The notes under the pieces are model-generated. The model was not told the DNA's origin and did not search any database. It saw nothing but the letters and a program-made list of their open reading frames with translations. Of a DNA stretch of 31,004 nt, positions 14,974-21,876 are shown piece after piece. A program made the position numbers and the translations under genes. The stretch covers positions 1 to 31,004 of the forward strand of contig LWDI01000016.1 of the NCBI GenBank assembly GCA_002083475.1, read 5' to 3'. Origin of the DNA: Proteobacteria bacterium SG_bin5. Lineage in GTDB: Bacteria > Pseudomonadota > Alphaproteobacteria > Sphingomonadales > Sphingomonadaceae. Position 1 is the stretch's first letter. The number at the start of each line of letters is the position of its first letter.

Positions 14974-15987
14974 TCACGCGTTGTTCGCGCTCGTGTTCAC
15001 CGGGCCGTTCACCCCATTGGGGAAGAAACCGCCGCGCGCCACGCTCGCGCGGTTCAAATACACCACGTTGAGCACCTGCGCCGCCGAGCGGCTATAGGCT
15101 ACGCCATTGGCATCGGTCGGCACCAGATTGGCCGTGTCGTTCGACACCGCAATGCCCTGGTCGAGATCGGCCGTCCCGTCGAGCGAATCGCGCGCGTTCG
15201 AGATCGACTCGGTCGCGGCGATCAGGCTCGGCGTCGCGACGCTGCGGCGGAACAGCGCGGTGCGTACCAGCCCGGCATGATAGGCCTCCGCCGCCAGAAT
15301 GCCGGCCGAGGCTTCGAGGAAGGTCTTGTTGGTGATGAGCGGCGCCGCGCCCTTGTACGCGGTGACGCCCACATCCTCGAACAGATAGGCCGCGAGCAGG
15401 AAATTATTGTCGCTCGCATAAGGATCGAAGGCTTGCCCCGCGCTCACCAGCCCGGCGGCTTGCGCGGCGAGCGAGAAAGCGCTGGTGGGCGTCGAGCCGA
15501 TGTCGATCGCCGGCTGCGCGACCGCCGCGCTCCCCAGCGCCTGGCGCAGGAACAGCACGTGCGCCACTTCGTCGGCGGCGATCTCGCGCGCGTAAGCCGC
15601 GACGAGCGGATCGGTGAAATTCACCCGCCGCCCCCCGGTCACCGCGCCCTGGGTGCCGGTGCCGGTCACCGCCGATGCGGCGAGCCCCGCGCCGGTCGCG
15701 GCGAAGATGTAGAATTGCGCTTCGAGATATTCGAGGTTGAGCGCGAAGTTGAGCACATCGGGGTCGCTGAGCGCGGGCCCGGGGTTGCCAGGAGGCGCGG
15801 TGCCGGTGCCGGGCGGCGGCGTGGGGGTGGGCGTCACGCTCAAATCATCGCGGCGATCGTCGCCGCAGCCGCTGAGCACGAGCCCGCCGCCGATCGCGGC
15901 GACGCCCGCGCCGCGCAGAAAGGCTCGACGGTCGGCGCGGCGGCTCTCGATCTTGGGCAGTGCCGCCAGGAGCAGATCCTTGGTCAT
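14974..15987 (-). CDS. Ferritin-like protein with Tat signal and lipobox (paralog 1)
   Basis: The 337-residue protein belongs to the ferritin-like-domain group (Ferritin_2, related to plant desiccation protein PCC13-62). The N-terminus has a twin-arginine motif (DRRAFLRGAGVAAIGG) and then a lipobox (LVLSGC), so it is probably an exported lipoprotein. A Thr/Pro/Gly-rich linker follows (about residues 50-70). The helical domain shows possible metal ligands: Glu in NLEYLEAQFY, ExxH in AADEVAHVLFLR, Glu in LFEDVGVTAYKG and ExxH in AAEAYHAGLVR. The start is 14 nt after the stop of the paralog upstream, with GGGAGA as ribosome-binding site, so both are one operon. Function in iron binding or stress tolerance is inferred from the fold. 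Confidence 0.85.
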   Translation of the reverse strand: MTKDLLLAALPKIESRRADRRAFLRGAGVAAIGGGLVLSGCGDDRRDDLSVTPTPTPPPGTGTAPPGNPGPALSDPDVLNFALNLEYLEAQFYIFAATGAGLAASAVTGTGTQGAVTGGRRVNFTDPLVAAYAREIAADEVAHVLFLRQALGSAAVAQPAIDIGSTPTSAFSLAAQAAGLVSAGQAFDPYASDNNFLLAAYLFEDVGVTAYKGAAPLITNKTFLEASAGILAAEAYHAGLVRTALFRRSVATPSLIAATESISNARDSLDGTADLDQGIAVSNDTANLVPTDANGVAYSRSAAQVLNVVYLNRASVARGGFFPNGVNGPVNTSANNA

Positions 15988-16001
15988 CCTATTTCTCCCG
16001 A

Positions 16002-16961
16002 TCAGCCGTTGGCGGCGCTGGTGTTGAGGGGGCCGTTCGCGCCGGCGGGCAGGAAGCCGCCGCGATTGGTCTGCGCGCGATTGAGGTAAACGATGTTGAG
16101 CACCTGGCCGGTCGAGCGGCTGAAGGCGATGCCGTTCGGATCGAGCGGGGCGATGTTCGAGACTTGGTTGTTGCCCGAATCAACGGTCGGCCGGACACCT
16201 TGGTCGAGGTCCGAAATGCCGTCCAAACTGTCGCGCGCGTTCGAAATCGCCTCGGTCGCGTCGATCAGGCTGGGGGTGGCAAGCCCCTTGGCGAACAAGG
16301 TCGTCCGCAGGATCGAGGCGTGGTAAGCTTCGACCGCGAGAATGCCCGCCGAGGCTTCGAGGAAGGTCTTGTTAGTGATGAGCGGCGCCGCGCCCTTGTA
16401 AGCGGTGACGCCCACGTCCTCGAACAAATAGCCCGCGAGCAGGAAATTCTCGTCGCTCGCATAAGGATCGAACACCCCGCCCGCCGGCACCAACCCGGCG
16501 GCTTGCGCGGCGCGCGAAAAGGCGCTGGTCGGCGAGACGCCGATGTCGATCGCCGGCTGCGCGACGGCGGCGCTGCCGAGCGCCTGGCGCAGGAAGGCGA
16601 CATGGGCGATTTCGTCGGCGGCGATTTCGCGCGCGATCTGGCGCACGGCGGGATCGGTGAAATTCACCTGCCGGCCGCCCGTCGCCGCGCCTTGGGTGCC
16701 GGTGCCGGTCTGCTGGTTCGCCGGCAACCCGGTGCCGGACACCGCGAAGGCATAGAAGCTCGCCTCGATATATTCGAGGTTGAGCGCGAAGTTCAGCACA
16801 TCGGCATCGCTCGGGCCGGTTTGCGCGCTGGCGCGGGTGGCGAGCGAGAGCGCGCTGCCCATCACCGCCGCGCCGGCGATCGCGCGGAAAAAATCGCGTC
16901 GCGCCGCGCGAAGCGGCTCGCGCGGAGCTTGGGGGTCGAGCAGATCGGAGATCAAGGCCAT
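16002..16961 (-). CDS. Ferritin-like protein with Tat signal (paralog 2, first in operon)
   Basis: The 319-residue protein is a close paralog of the next gene; long segments such as FEDVGVTAYKGAAPLITNKT are the same in both. The N-terminus has a twin-arginine signal (ARRDFFRAIAGAAVMG) with a cleavage-like ATRASAQ and no lipobox, so this copy is probably soluble in the periplasm. Ligand-like positions match those of paralog 1: Glu in NLEYIEASFYAF, ExxH in AADEIAHVAFLR, Glu in LFEDVG and ExxH in AVEAYHASILR. The C-termini of both end in a conserved tail (RGGFLPAGANGPLNTSA here). A candidate stress promoter lies about 95 nt upstream. Confidence 0.85.
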   Translation of the reverse strand: MALISDLLDPQAPREPLRAARRDFFRAIAGAAVMGSALSLATRASAQTGPSDADVLNFALNLEYIEASFYAFAVSGTGLPANQQTGTGTQGAATGGRQVNFTDPAVRQIAREIAADEIAHVAFLRQALGSAAVAQPAIDIGVSPTSAFSRAAQAAGLVPAGGVFDPYASDENFLLAGYLFEDVGVTAYKGAAPLITNKTFLEASAGILAVEAYHASILRTTLFAKGLATPSLIDATEAISNARDSLDGISDLDQGVRPTVDSGNNQVSNIAPLDPNGIAFSRSTGQVLNIVYLNRAQTNRGGFLPAGANGPLNTSAANG

Positions 16962-17055
16962 GGTCGCGCCCTTCCTGCGGAGTGGGCGCCGCCTGCACTG
17001 TCAACCCCGCGCCACGCGTTGGCACGAGGCGCGCCGGATCACGCCCGAAGGCGCC

Positions 17056-17080
17056 AACCGCTTGAAACCAAGGCGGTTCC
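17056..17080 (-). promoter_or_regulatory. Possible EcfG-type (general stress response) promoter for the ferritin-like pair
   Basis: On the minus strand the bases read GGAAC, 16 nt, GGTT. Alphaproteobacterial EcfG promoters have the form GGAAC-N16/17-CGTT, so this is one mismatch away at the right spacing. It lies 95 nt upstream of the first ferritin-like gene. The same bases also form an imperfect palindrome (AACCGC...GCGGTT), so the match may be chance or the stem may belong to the end of the upstream operon. Confidence 0.35.
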
Positions 17081-17108
17081 GGAAAAGCACGCGGTTGGTG
17101 CGGAAAGG

Positions 17109-17123
17109 GGCACGGGGCGTGCC
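17109..17123 (-). terminator. Possible terminator after maiA
   Basis: A 6-bp GC stem GGCACG (17109-17114) and CGTGCC (17118-17123) with a 3-nt loop lies 7 nt past the maiA stop codon. On the minus strand it is followed by a short pyrimidine run (CCCCTTTCC). The T-run is weak, so the call is tentative. Confidence 0.35.
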
Positions 17124-17129
17124 GCTACG

Positions 17130-17759
17130 CTAAACGGGCTTGACTTGCTCGGGATGCGCCGCCTGGAACGCCGCCAGTTCGGCGAGCGCCGCGTCGATCG
17201 CGACGAGCCGCGGATAAGGCGCGAGATCGAGCGCGAAGCGGCGCGCGTTGTAAAGCTGGGGCACGAGCACGACGTCGGCGAGATTGGGCGCCGCGCCGCC
17301 GAGATACTTGTCTCCGCCCGCCATCGCCTCGAGCGCGTCGAGCCCCAGCCGCATCCAATGGCGATACCAATCGTCCTTCGCGGCTTGATCGGCGCCGAAC
17401 TGCGTCTCCAGCCGCTTGAGCACGCGCATATTGTCGATCGGGTGGGTGTCGGCGGCGATCACCAGCGCCTGGGCGAGCGCGCGCGCGCGGGCGAGCGGTT
17501 CGGCGGGGATCAGCCGGGGTTCGGGATAAGCCGTGTCGAGCCAATCGATGATCGCGAGACTTTGGATCAGCGGCACGCCGTCGACGATCAGCGTCGGCAC
17601 CTGGCCTTGCGGGTTGCGGGCGCGATTGTCGGGCGCCAGTTGCTCGGCGGCGAGCAGGTTCACCGCCACCCGCTCATAGGCCACGCCCTTCAGCGCGAGC
17701 GCGATCCGCACGCGGTAGCTCGCCGAGGAGCGCCAATAATCGTAAAGCGTCAGCGTCAC
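17130..17759 (-). CDS. maiA: Maleylacetoacetate isomerase-like glutathione transferase (zeta class)
   Basis: The 209-residue protein is a zeta-class glutathione S-transferase. The thioredoxin-fold N-terminus carries SSASYRVRIALALKG (residues 11-25), the zeta signature with Ala where many members have Cys, then NPQGQVPTLIVDG and LIQSLAIIDWLD. The helical C-terminal domain includes ADVVLVPQLYNARRF. MaiA isomerises maleylacetoacetate to fumarylacetoacetate in tyrosine/homogentisate breakdown; relatives act on maleylpyruvate. Neither hmgA nor fahA adjoins it, so the pathway is not confirmed by context. The start is GTG at 17759, whose GTGA overlaps the stop of the transporter gene, giving tight coupling as last gene of the operon. 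Confidence 0.85.
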   Translation of the reverse strand: MTLTLYDYWRSSASYRVRIALALKGVAYERVAVNLLAAEQLAPDNRARNPQGQVPTLIVDGVPLIQSLAIIDWLDTAYPEPRLIPAEPLARARALAQALVIAADTHPIDNMRVLKRLETQFGADQAAKDDWYRHWMRLGLDALEAMAGGDKYLGGAAPNLADVVLVPQLYNARRFALDLAPYPRLVAIDAALAELAAFQAAHPEQVKPV

Positions 17760-18820
17760 GCCGGGTCCTGCTTGGGTTCGGAGCCGCGCTCGAGCGCGAC
17801 CTTGATCATCGCCGTCATCGGATCGGCGAGCGCGAGCCCCAAGATGCCGAACAAGCTGCTCGCCAGGATCTGCGAACTGAGCGTCAGCGCCGGCGGCATA
17901 TCGACCGTGCGCCGCGCGACCAGCGGCAGCACCACCCAACCATCGAACAATTGCACGAACACATAGGTGCCGAGCGCCCATAGCCCCGTATCGATGCCCG
18001 CGCTGAACCCGACCGCGACCATCAGCAACCCGGTGATGATCGCGCCGAGATTGGGGATGAACGCGAGCACCCCGGCGATGATGCCGAGCAGCAGCGCCAT
18101 CGGCACCCCGCCGATCAACAGCACGACCCAGGTGAACAGCCCTTCGAACACCATGCCGAGTAGTCGCCCGGCGAGCAGGATGCGCATCGTCTTGGCCATG
18201 CGCTCGATCGTGATCGCGAATTCGCGCCGCTGCGCCTGGGGCACCATCCATTGCAACCCGCGCTCGTAAAGCTTGGGCTCGATCGCGATGAACACGCCGA
18301 TCACGATGATCATCACGAAGGTGCCGACCGCGCCGAACGCGCTGCCGATGAACCCCGTCACCCGCCCGACCGAGCCCATCGCCTGCTGGGCGATGTCGTT
18401 GAAATTGCTCGGCCCCGGCAACATGCCATGTTCGGCGAGCCAGGCCGAGGCTTGCCCCCATTGCACGACGAGCGTCGCGCGCAGCTGGGCGAATTGGTCC
18501 GACACTTGGACCCCGGTCGAATAGCCGACGAAGCCGACGAACGAGATGCCGGCGACGAGCAGCAAGGCGATCGCGAGCCCGCGCGGCAGCTTCACCACGC
18601 GGTGGATCAGCCGCACGCCGCCATCGATCAGCGCCGCGACGACGAGCCCGCCGAAGATGATCAGCAGCGGCTGGATCAGCAGCACCACCAAGGCGATCAG
18701 CGCGGCGAGCCCCAGCCAGACGCTCGCCTTTTTCAGCTCGCGGCGGACGAGCGGATCGCGCAGCTCGTTGGGGCCAGGCCCCTCGACCAGCGTGTCGGGC
18801 CGCTCCGCCACGTCGTTCAT
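17756..18820 (-). CDS. AI-2E family transporter (PerM/YdgG-like)
   Basis: The 354-residue inner-membrane protein fits the AI-2E transporter family: paired N-terminal helices (KASVWLGLAALIALVVLL, then LLIIFGGLVVAALIDGG), an extracytoplasmic helical region, and the C-terminal helices with GIIAGVLAFIPNLGAIITG, the conserved IPNxGxxI element, and DGWVVLPLV. The family name comes from YdgG/TqsA, but most members, such as PerM types, have no proven substrate, so transport of AI-2 should not be assumed. ATG 18820 overlaps the lepB stop by 4 nt and the gene's stop overlaps maiA. Confidence 0.88.
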   Translation of the reverse strand: MNDVAERPDTLVEGPGPNELRDPLVRRELKKASVWLGLAALIALVVLLIQPLLIIFGGLVVAALIDGGVRLIHRVVKLPRGLAIALLLVAGISFVGFVGYSTGVQVSDQFAQLRATLVVQWGQASAWLAEHGMLPGPSNFNDIAQQAMGSVGRVTGFIGSAFGAVGTFVMIIVIGVFIAIEPKLYERGLQWMVPQAQRREFAITIERMAKTMRILLAGRLLGMVFEGLFTWVVLLIGGVPMALLLGIIAGVLAFIPNLGAIITGLLMVAVGFSAGIDTGLWALGTYVFVQLFDGWVVLPLVARRTVDMPPALTLSSQILASSLFGILGLALADPMTAMIKVALERGSEPKQDPA

Positions 18821-19725
18821 GGCTTTTCCCGGGGTGCATGGAGCGACAAGCCGGTGCGGCTGCCGCGGAATTGGGTGAACCAGGTGAGCGGGTTCCAGGT
18901 CGCCGAACCATCGACCGAGAAGGTCACGAATTCGGCGCGGCCGCCCAGATTTTCCCACGGCACCGGCCCGCCGAGCCCGCCGCCTTCCAGCCCGATGCGG
19001 CTGTCGGCGCTTTGATCGCGATTGTCCCCCATCAGGAACACATGGCCGGCAGGCACTTTGGTCGCCGGGTAGAAATCGGCCTGGCTGCGCCCCAGCTCGA
19101 CCGTTTCGTAAGTGCGGCCGTTGGGCAGCGTCTCGGTGATCAGCGGCAGGCGGCAATCGGTGCGGCCGTCGGCGCGCTTGACGCGCAGATCGAGGCCATA
19201 ATCGCTCGCGTCGCAGGTCATTTTGTCGCCGCTCGGCTGGCGGGCGTCGCCATAATCGCGGATCGTGCCGTAATGGAGGGGGCCGCGCTTCACCGGCGCG
19301 CCGTTCAGGATCACTTGCCCGTCGCGCACTTCGATCGTGTCGCCGGGCAGGCCGATCACGCGCTTGATCCAATCCTCGCCCTTGCGCTCGGCCCCCGGCG
19401 GGGTGACGATCACCACGTCGCCGCGTTCGGGCAGGCGGCCGAACAGCCGACCCTGCATGAAGGGCAGCACGTGGAAGGTGGGGGTGATATAGGAATAGCC
19501 ATAGGGATATTTGGTCACCACCAGCCGATCGCCGACCAGCAACCCGGGCAGCATCGATTCGCTGGGGATATAAAAGGGCTTGGCGATCAGGCTGTGGAAG
19601 CCGAGCACCGCGAGGATCAGCCAGAACAGCCCGCGCAGTTCGGCGCCCCAATCGGTCTTGCGCTTGGCCTTGGGCGTTTCCGCCGCGTCTTCGATTCCGC
19701 CTTCCAACGCCACTTCCTCGGTCAT
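18817..19725 (-). CDS. lepB: Signal peptidase I
   Basis: LepB removes signal peptides from Sec and Tat substrates at the outer face of the inner membrane. The 302-residue protein has one N-terminal membrane helix (about 32-48), the catalytic Ser57 in PSESMLPGL and the general base Lys121 in DWIKRVIGLPGD, followed by the GDNRDQSADSR box near the C-terminal side. An insert at about residues 150-200 contains two Cys (CDASDYG and TDCRLP), compatible with a periplasmic disulfide as in other Gram-negative LepB proteins. The ATG overlaps the acpS stop by 4 nt. No lepA or rnc gene adjoins it, unlike E. coli. Confidence 0.96.
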   Translation of the reverse strand: MTEEVALEGGIEDAAETPKAKRKTDWGAELRGLFWLILAVLGFHSLIAKPFYIPSESMLPGLLVGDRLVVTKYPYGYSYITPTFHVLPFMQGRLFGRLPERGDVVIVTPPGAERKGEDWIKRVIGLPGDTIEVRDGQVILNGAPVKRGPLHYGTIRDYGDARQPSGDKMTCDASDYGLDLRVKRADGRTDCRLPLITETLPNGRTYETVELGRSQADFYPATKVPAGHVFLMGDNRDQSADSRIGLEGGGLGGPVPWENLGGRAEFVTFSVDGSATWNPLTWFTQFRGSRTGLSLHAPREKP

Positions 19726-20129
19726 TGCGCCTCTCTGATCGCCTCGATGATCACGAAGGCCTGCGCCCAGGGATGATCGTCGGTCAACGTCAAGTGAATG
19801 ATCGGGGCGTGCCCCGGCGGTATCAGCGCGTCAAGCCTGGCCTTGGCGCCCCCCGTCAGCGCGAGCGTGGGCGCGCCCGAGGGGGCGTTGACGACACCGA
19901 TGTCGCGCATGAACACCCCGCGCTTGAATCCGGTCCCGACTGCCTTGGAAAAAGCTTCCTTGGCGGCGAAGCGCTTGGCGAGCGTGGCGGCGCGGCCGAG
20001 GGGGCGACTCGCGGCCTTGGCGAGCTCGGCCTCGGTGAACACGCGATGCTCGAACCGCGCGCCGAAGCGATCGAGCGACGCCTGGATCCGCGCGATCGAG
20101 CAGAGGTCCGAGCCGATGCCGATGATCAT
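19722..20129 (-). CDS. acpS: Holo-[acyl-carrier-protein] synthase
   Basis: AcpS transfers 4'-phosphopantetheine from CoA to a Ser of acyl carrier protein, activating fatty acid synthesis. The 135-residue protein has the family length and both Mg-binding positions: D8 in IGIGSDLCSI and E58 in KRFAAKEAFSKAVGTG. The C-terminus has the expected HLTLTDDHPWAQAFVI. The ATG at 20129 starts MIIGIGSDL; longer upstream frames run through the repeat in the gap and are not coding. It follows pdxJ after a 163-nt gap holding an inverted repeat, the only loose junction of the operon. Confidence 0.96.
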   Translation of the reverse strand: MIIGIGSDLCSIARIQASLDRFGARFEHRVFTEAELAKAASRPLGRAATLAKRFAAKEAFSKAVGTGFKRGVFMRDIGVVNAPSGAPTLALTGGAKARLDALIPPGHAPIIHLTLTDDHPWAQAFVIIEAIREAQ

Positions 20130-20161
20130 GCGGGCGCGCGCTCGGGACCGTCCATTCCCAC

Positions 20162-20243
20162 GCGCGTCGCCCCTGCGCAGGCAGGGGCCTTTCGCCACCG
20201 GCGCGACTCCGTGGCTGGAGGCCCCTGCCTGCGCAGGGGCGAC
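20162..20243. repeat. GTCGCCCC-family inverted repeat (copy b)
   Basis: A perfect 27-nt inverted repeat: left arm 20162-20188 (GCGTCGCCCCTGCGCAGGCA and on to GGCCT), right arm 20217-20243. Each arm is itself a small palindrome (CCCTGCGCAGG). It separates pdxJ from acpS inside an otherwise overlapping operon, so it lies in the transcript and might modulate expression of the downstream genes. Confidence 0.85.
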
Positions 20244-20292
20244 GCCGGGATCGGGCGCGGTGGTCGCGGCGCGCGGCGTTGGCCGATACCCC

Positions 20293-21018
20293 TCACCGCG
20301 CGGCATCCATCGCCGCGCGCATCCGGCGGACCGCGTCCGCGAGCCCGACGAAAATCGCGTCGGCGATGATCGAATGGCCGATGTTGAGCTCCTTAAGCTG
20401 GGGGATCGCGGCGATGGGCGCGACATTGTCGAGCGTCAGTCCGTGCCCGGCATGGACTTCGAGCCCGTTCTTCGCGCCGAAGGCCGCCGCGTCGCTCAGC
20501 CGCTTCAGCTCCTCGGCCTGCGCGGCGCCCGCCAGCTCGGCATAGCGGCCGGTGTGCAGCTCGACGACGGGCGCGCCGAGCGCGAGCGCGACCTCGATCT
20601 GGGCGGGCGCGGGCTCGATGAACAGCGACACCCGCACCCCGGCGGCGCTCAACGCGCGCACCATCGGCGCGAGCCGTTCATATTGGCCGGCGGCGTCGAG
20701 CCCGCCCTCGGTGGTGCGCTCCTCGCGCTTTTCGGGGACGATGCAGGCGGCGTGCGGACGGTGGGCGAGCGCGATCGCCAGCATCTCGTCGGTCGCCGCC
20801 ATTTCCAGGTTGAGCGGGATGGCGAGCCCTGCGGCGAGCCGGGCGATGTCGCCATCGGTGATGTGGCGGCGATCCTCGCGCAGATGCGCGGTGATGCCGT
20901 CCGCCCCCGCCTCGGCCGCGATCAGCGCCGCGCGCACCGGATCGGGATAGGGCGCGCCGCGCGCGTTGCGCACGGTCGCGACATGATCGATGTTCACGCC
21001 CAGGCGCAGCTTGCTCAT
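20293..21018 (-). CDS. pdxJ: Pyridoxine 5'-phosphate synthase
   Basis: PdxJ condenses 3-amino-2-oxopropyl phosphate (from PdxA) with 1-deoxyxylulose 5-phosphate to form pyridoxine 5'-phosphate. The 241-residue TIM barrel has typical motifs: LGVNIDHVATVRNARG at the start, GADGITAHLREDRRHI, NLEMAATDEM, SLFIEPAPAQI, and GLEVHAGHGLTLDN followed by LNIGHSIIADAIF. The ATG overlaps the pyrE stop by 4 nt. The usual E. coli pair pdxJ-acpS is preserved here in order, split by a palindrome. Identification is secure. Confidence 0.97.
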   Translation of the reverse strand: MSKLRLGVNIDHVATVRNARGAPYPDPVRAALIAAEAGADGITAHLREDRRHITDGDIARLAAGLAIPLNLEMAATDEMLAIALAHRPHAACIVPEKREERTTEGGLDAAGQYERLAPMVRALSAAGVRVSLFIEPAPAQIEVALALGAPVVELHTGRYAELAGAAQAEELKRLSDAAAFGAKNGLEVHAGHGLTLDNVAPIAAIPQLKELNIGHSIIADAIFVGLADAVRRMRAAMDAAR

Positions 21019-21611
21019 GCCAGCCCCCGGCTCCCGGGCTTGACTGGCGGGATCGCGGCGAGTTCGGGGGGCAAAGCGTCGGCGGGGTAAGTCGGGATGT
21101 CGAGCTGGCACAGGCTGACGAGCGGCACGCCGACATCGGCCTTGCCCCCCGATCGATCGATCAGGCAGGCCGCGCCCAGCAAGGTCGCCGGATAAGCCCG
21201 GATCGCGGCGATGCATTCGCGCGACGACAGCCCGGTCGTCACCATATCCTCGACCATCACCACCCGCTCGCCCGCGCGCAGCTCGAAATTGCGGCGCAGC
21301 TGGAATTCGCCGTCCTCGCGCTCGACGAAGATCGCGCGGCAGCCGAGCGCGCGCGCGGTCTCATAGCCGGGGATGATGCCGCCCACCGCCGGCGAGACGA
21401 TCACGTCGACCGCGCCGAAACGGTCGCGGATCAACGCCGCGAGCGCCCCCGCGAGCCGCGCGGTGCGCTCGGGATATTGGAAAACGAGCATCTTCTGCAG
21501 GAACACCGGCGAGCGCAGCCCCGAGGAGAGGATGAAATGCCCCTCCATCAAGGCGCCCGCCTGGCGGAATTCGTCGAGCACTTCGTCTTGGCTGAGCAAC
21601 GGCGTCTCCAT
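21015..21611 (-). CDS. pyrE: Orotate phosphoribosyltransferase
   Basis: PyrE makes orotidine 5'-phosphate from orotate and PRPP in pyrimidine synthesis. The 198-residue product has the PRPP-binding motif VVMVEDMVTTGLSS at about residues 116-129, the GHFILSSGLRSP element near the N-terminus and SPAVGGIIPGYE. It is the first gene of the pyrE-pdxJ-acpS-lepB-transporter-maiA transcript. No clear ribosome-binding site precedes the ATG, and the candidate promoter is very close, so the mRNA may have a very short leader. Confidence 0.95.
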   Translation of the reverse strand: METPLLSQDEVLDEFRQAGALMEGHFILSSGLRSPVFLQKMLVFQYPERTARLAGALAALIRDRFGAVDVIVSPAVGGIIPGYETARALGCRAIFVEREDGEFQLRRNFELRAGERVVMVEDMVTTGLSSRECIAAIRAYPATLLGAACLIDRSGGKADVGVPLVSLCQLDIPTYPADALPPELAAIPPVKPGSRGLA

Positions 21612-21628
21612 GCGTCAAATTCTGCCGC

Positions 21629-21657
21629 GCGATAGGGGCCAAAGCATGGCGAGGCAA
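21629..21657 (-). promoter_or_regulatory. Candidate sigma-70 promoter for pyrE operon
   Basis: On the minus strand TTGCCT (21657-21652) and TATCGC (21634-21629) are separated by exactly 17 nt. Transcription would start near 21622, giving a leader of only about ten bases before the pyrE ATG. The -10 box is a moderate match, so this is tentative. Confidence 0.35.
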
Positions 21658-21758
21658 ATGGCGCGCGCCGCGTAACCTTCGCGCGCCTTGGGGCGAAGCA
21701 ATTTGACAAAGCGGTTCGTCACCCCCCGAACCCCCCGTAAAAAACGGCGCGCTTGTGC

Positions 21759-21787
21759 TTGAGGCAGGCGGCCCTGCTGCGTATAGG
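21759..21787 (+). promoter_or_regulatory. Candidate sigma-70 promoter for the cytochrome oxidase operon
   Basis: TTGAGG (21759-21764) and TATAGG (21782-21787) are separated by 17 nt, a good housekeeping promoter. The start site would lie near 21794, giving an 80-nt leader before ctaC. That leader holds two hairpins: CAGGGGCGG (21799-21807) with CCGCCCCTG (21811-21819), and ATTCGGCG (21837-21844) with CGCCGAAT (21850-21857). The hairpins could regulate translation or stabilise the mRNA; this is inference. Confidence 0.5.
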
Positions 21788-21876
21788 CCACGCGTTTACA
21801 GGGGCGGGTGCCGCCCCTGGCGCGTAGCATCGCCTGATTCGGCGAAACGCGCCGAATTTAGGGGTGACGACCGATA

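Noticed and set aside
17756..18820. Call as an autoinducer-2 exporter involved in quorum sensing
   Set aside because: The family name is historical; nothing in the sequence or context supports AI-2 as substrate, and no luxS gene is seen.
21701..21706. TTGACA as -35 box of the ctaC promoter
   Set aside because: No acceptable -10 box lies 16-18 nt downstream; the region there is a C-rich run. The TTGAGG/TATAGG pair further down fits better.
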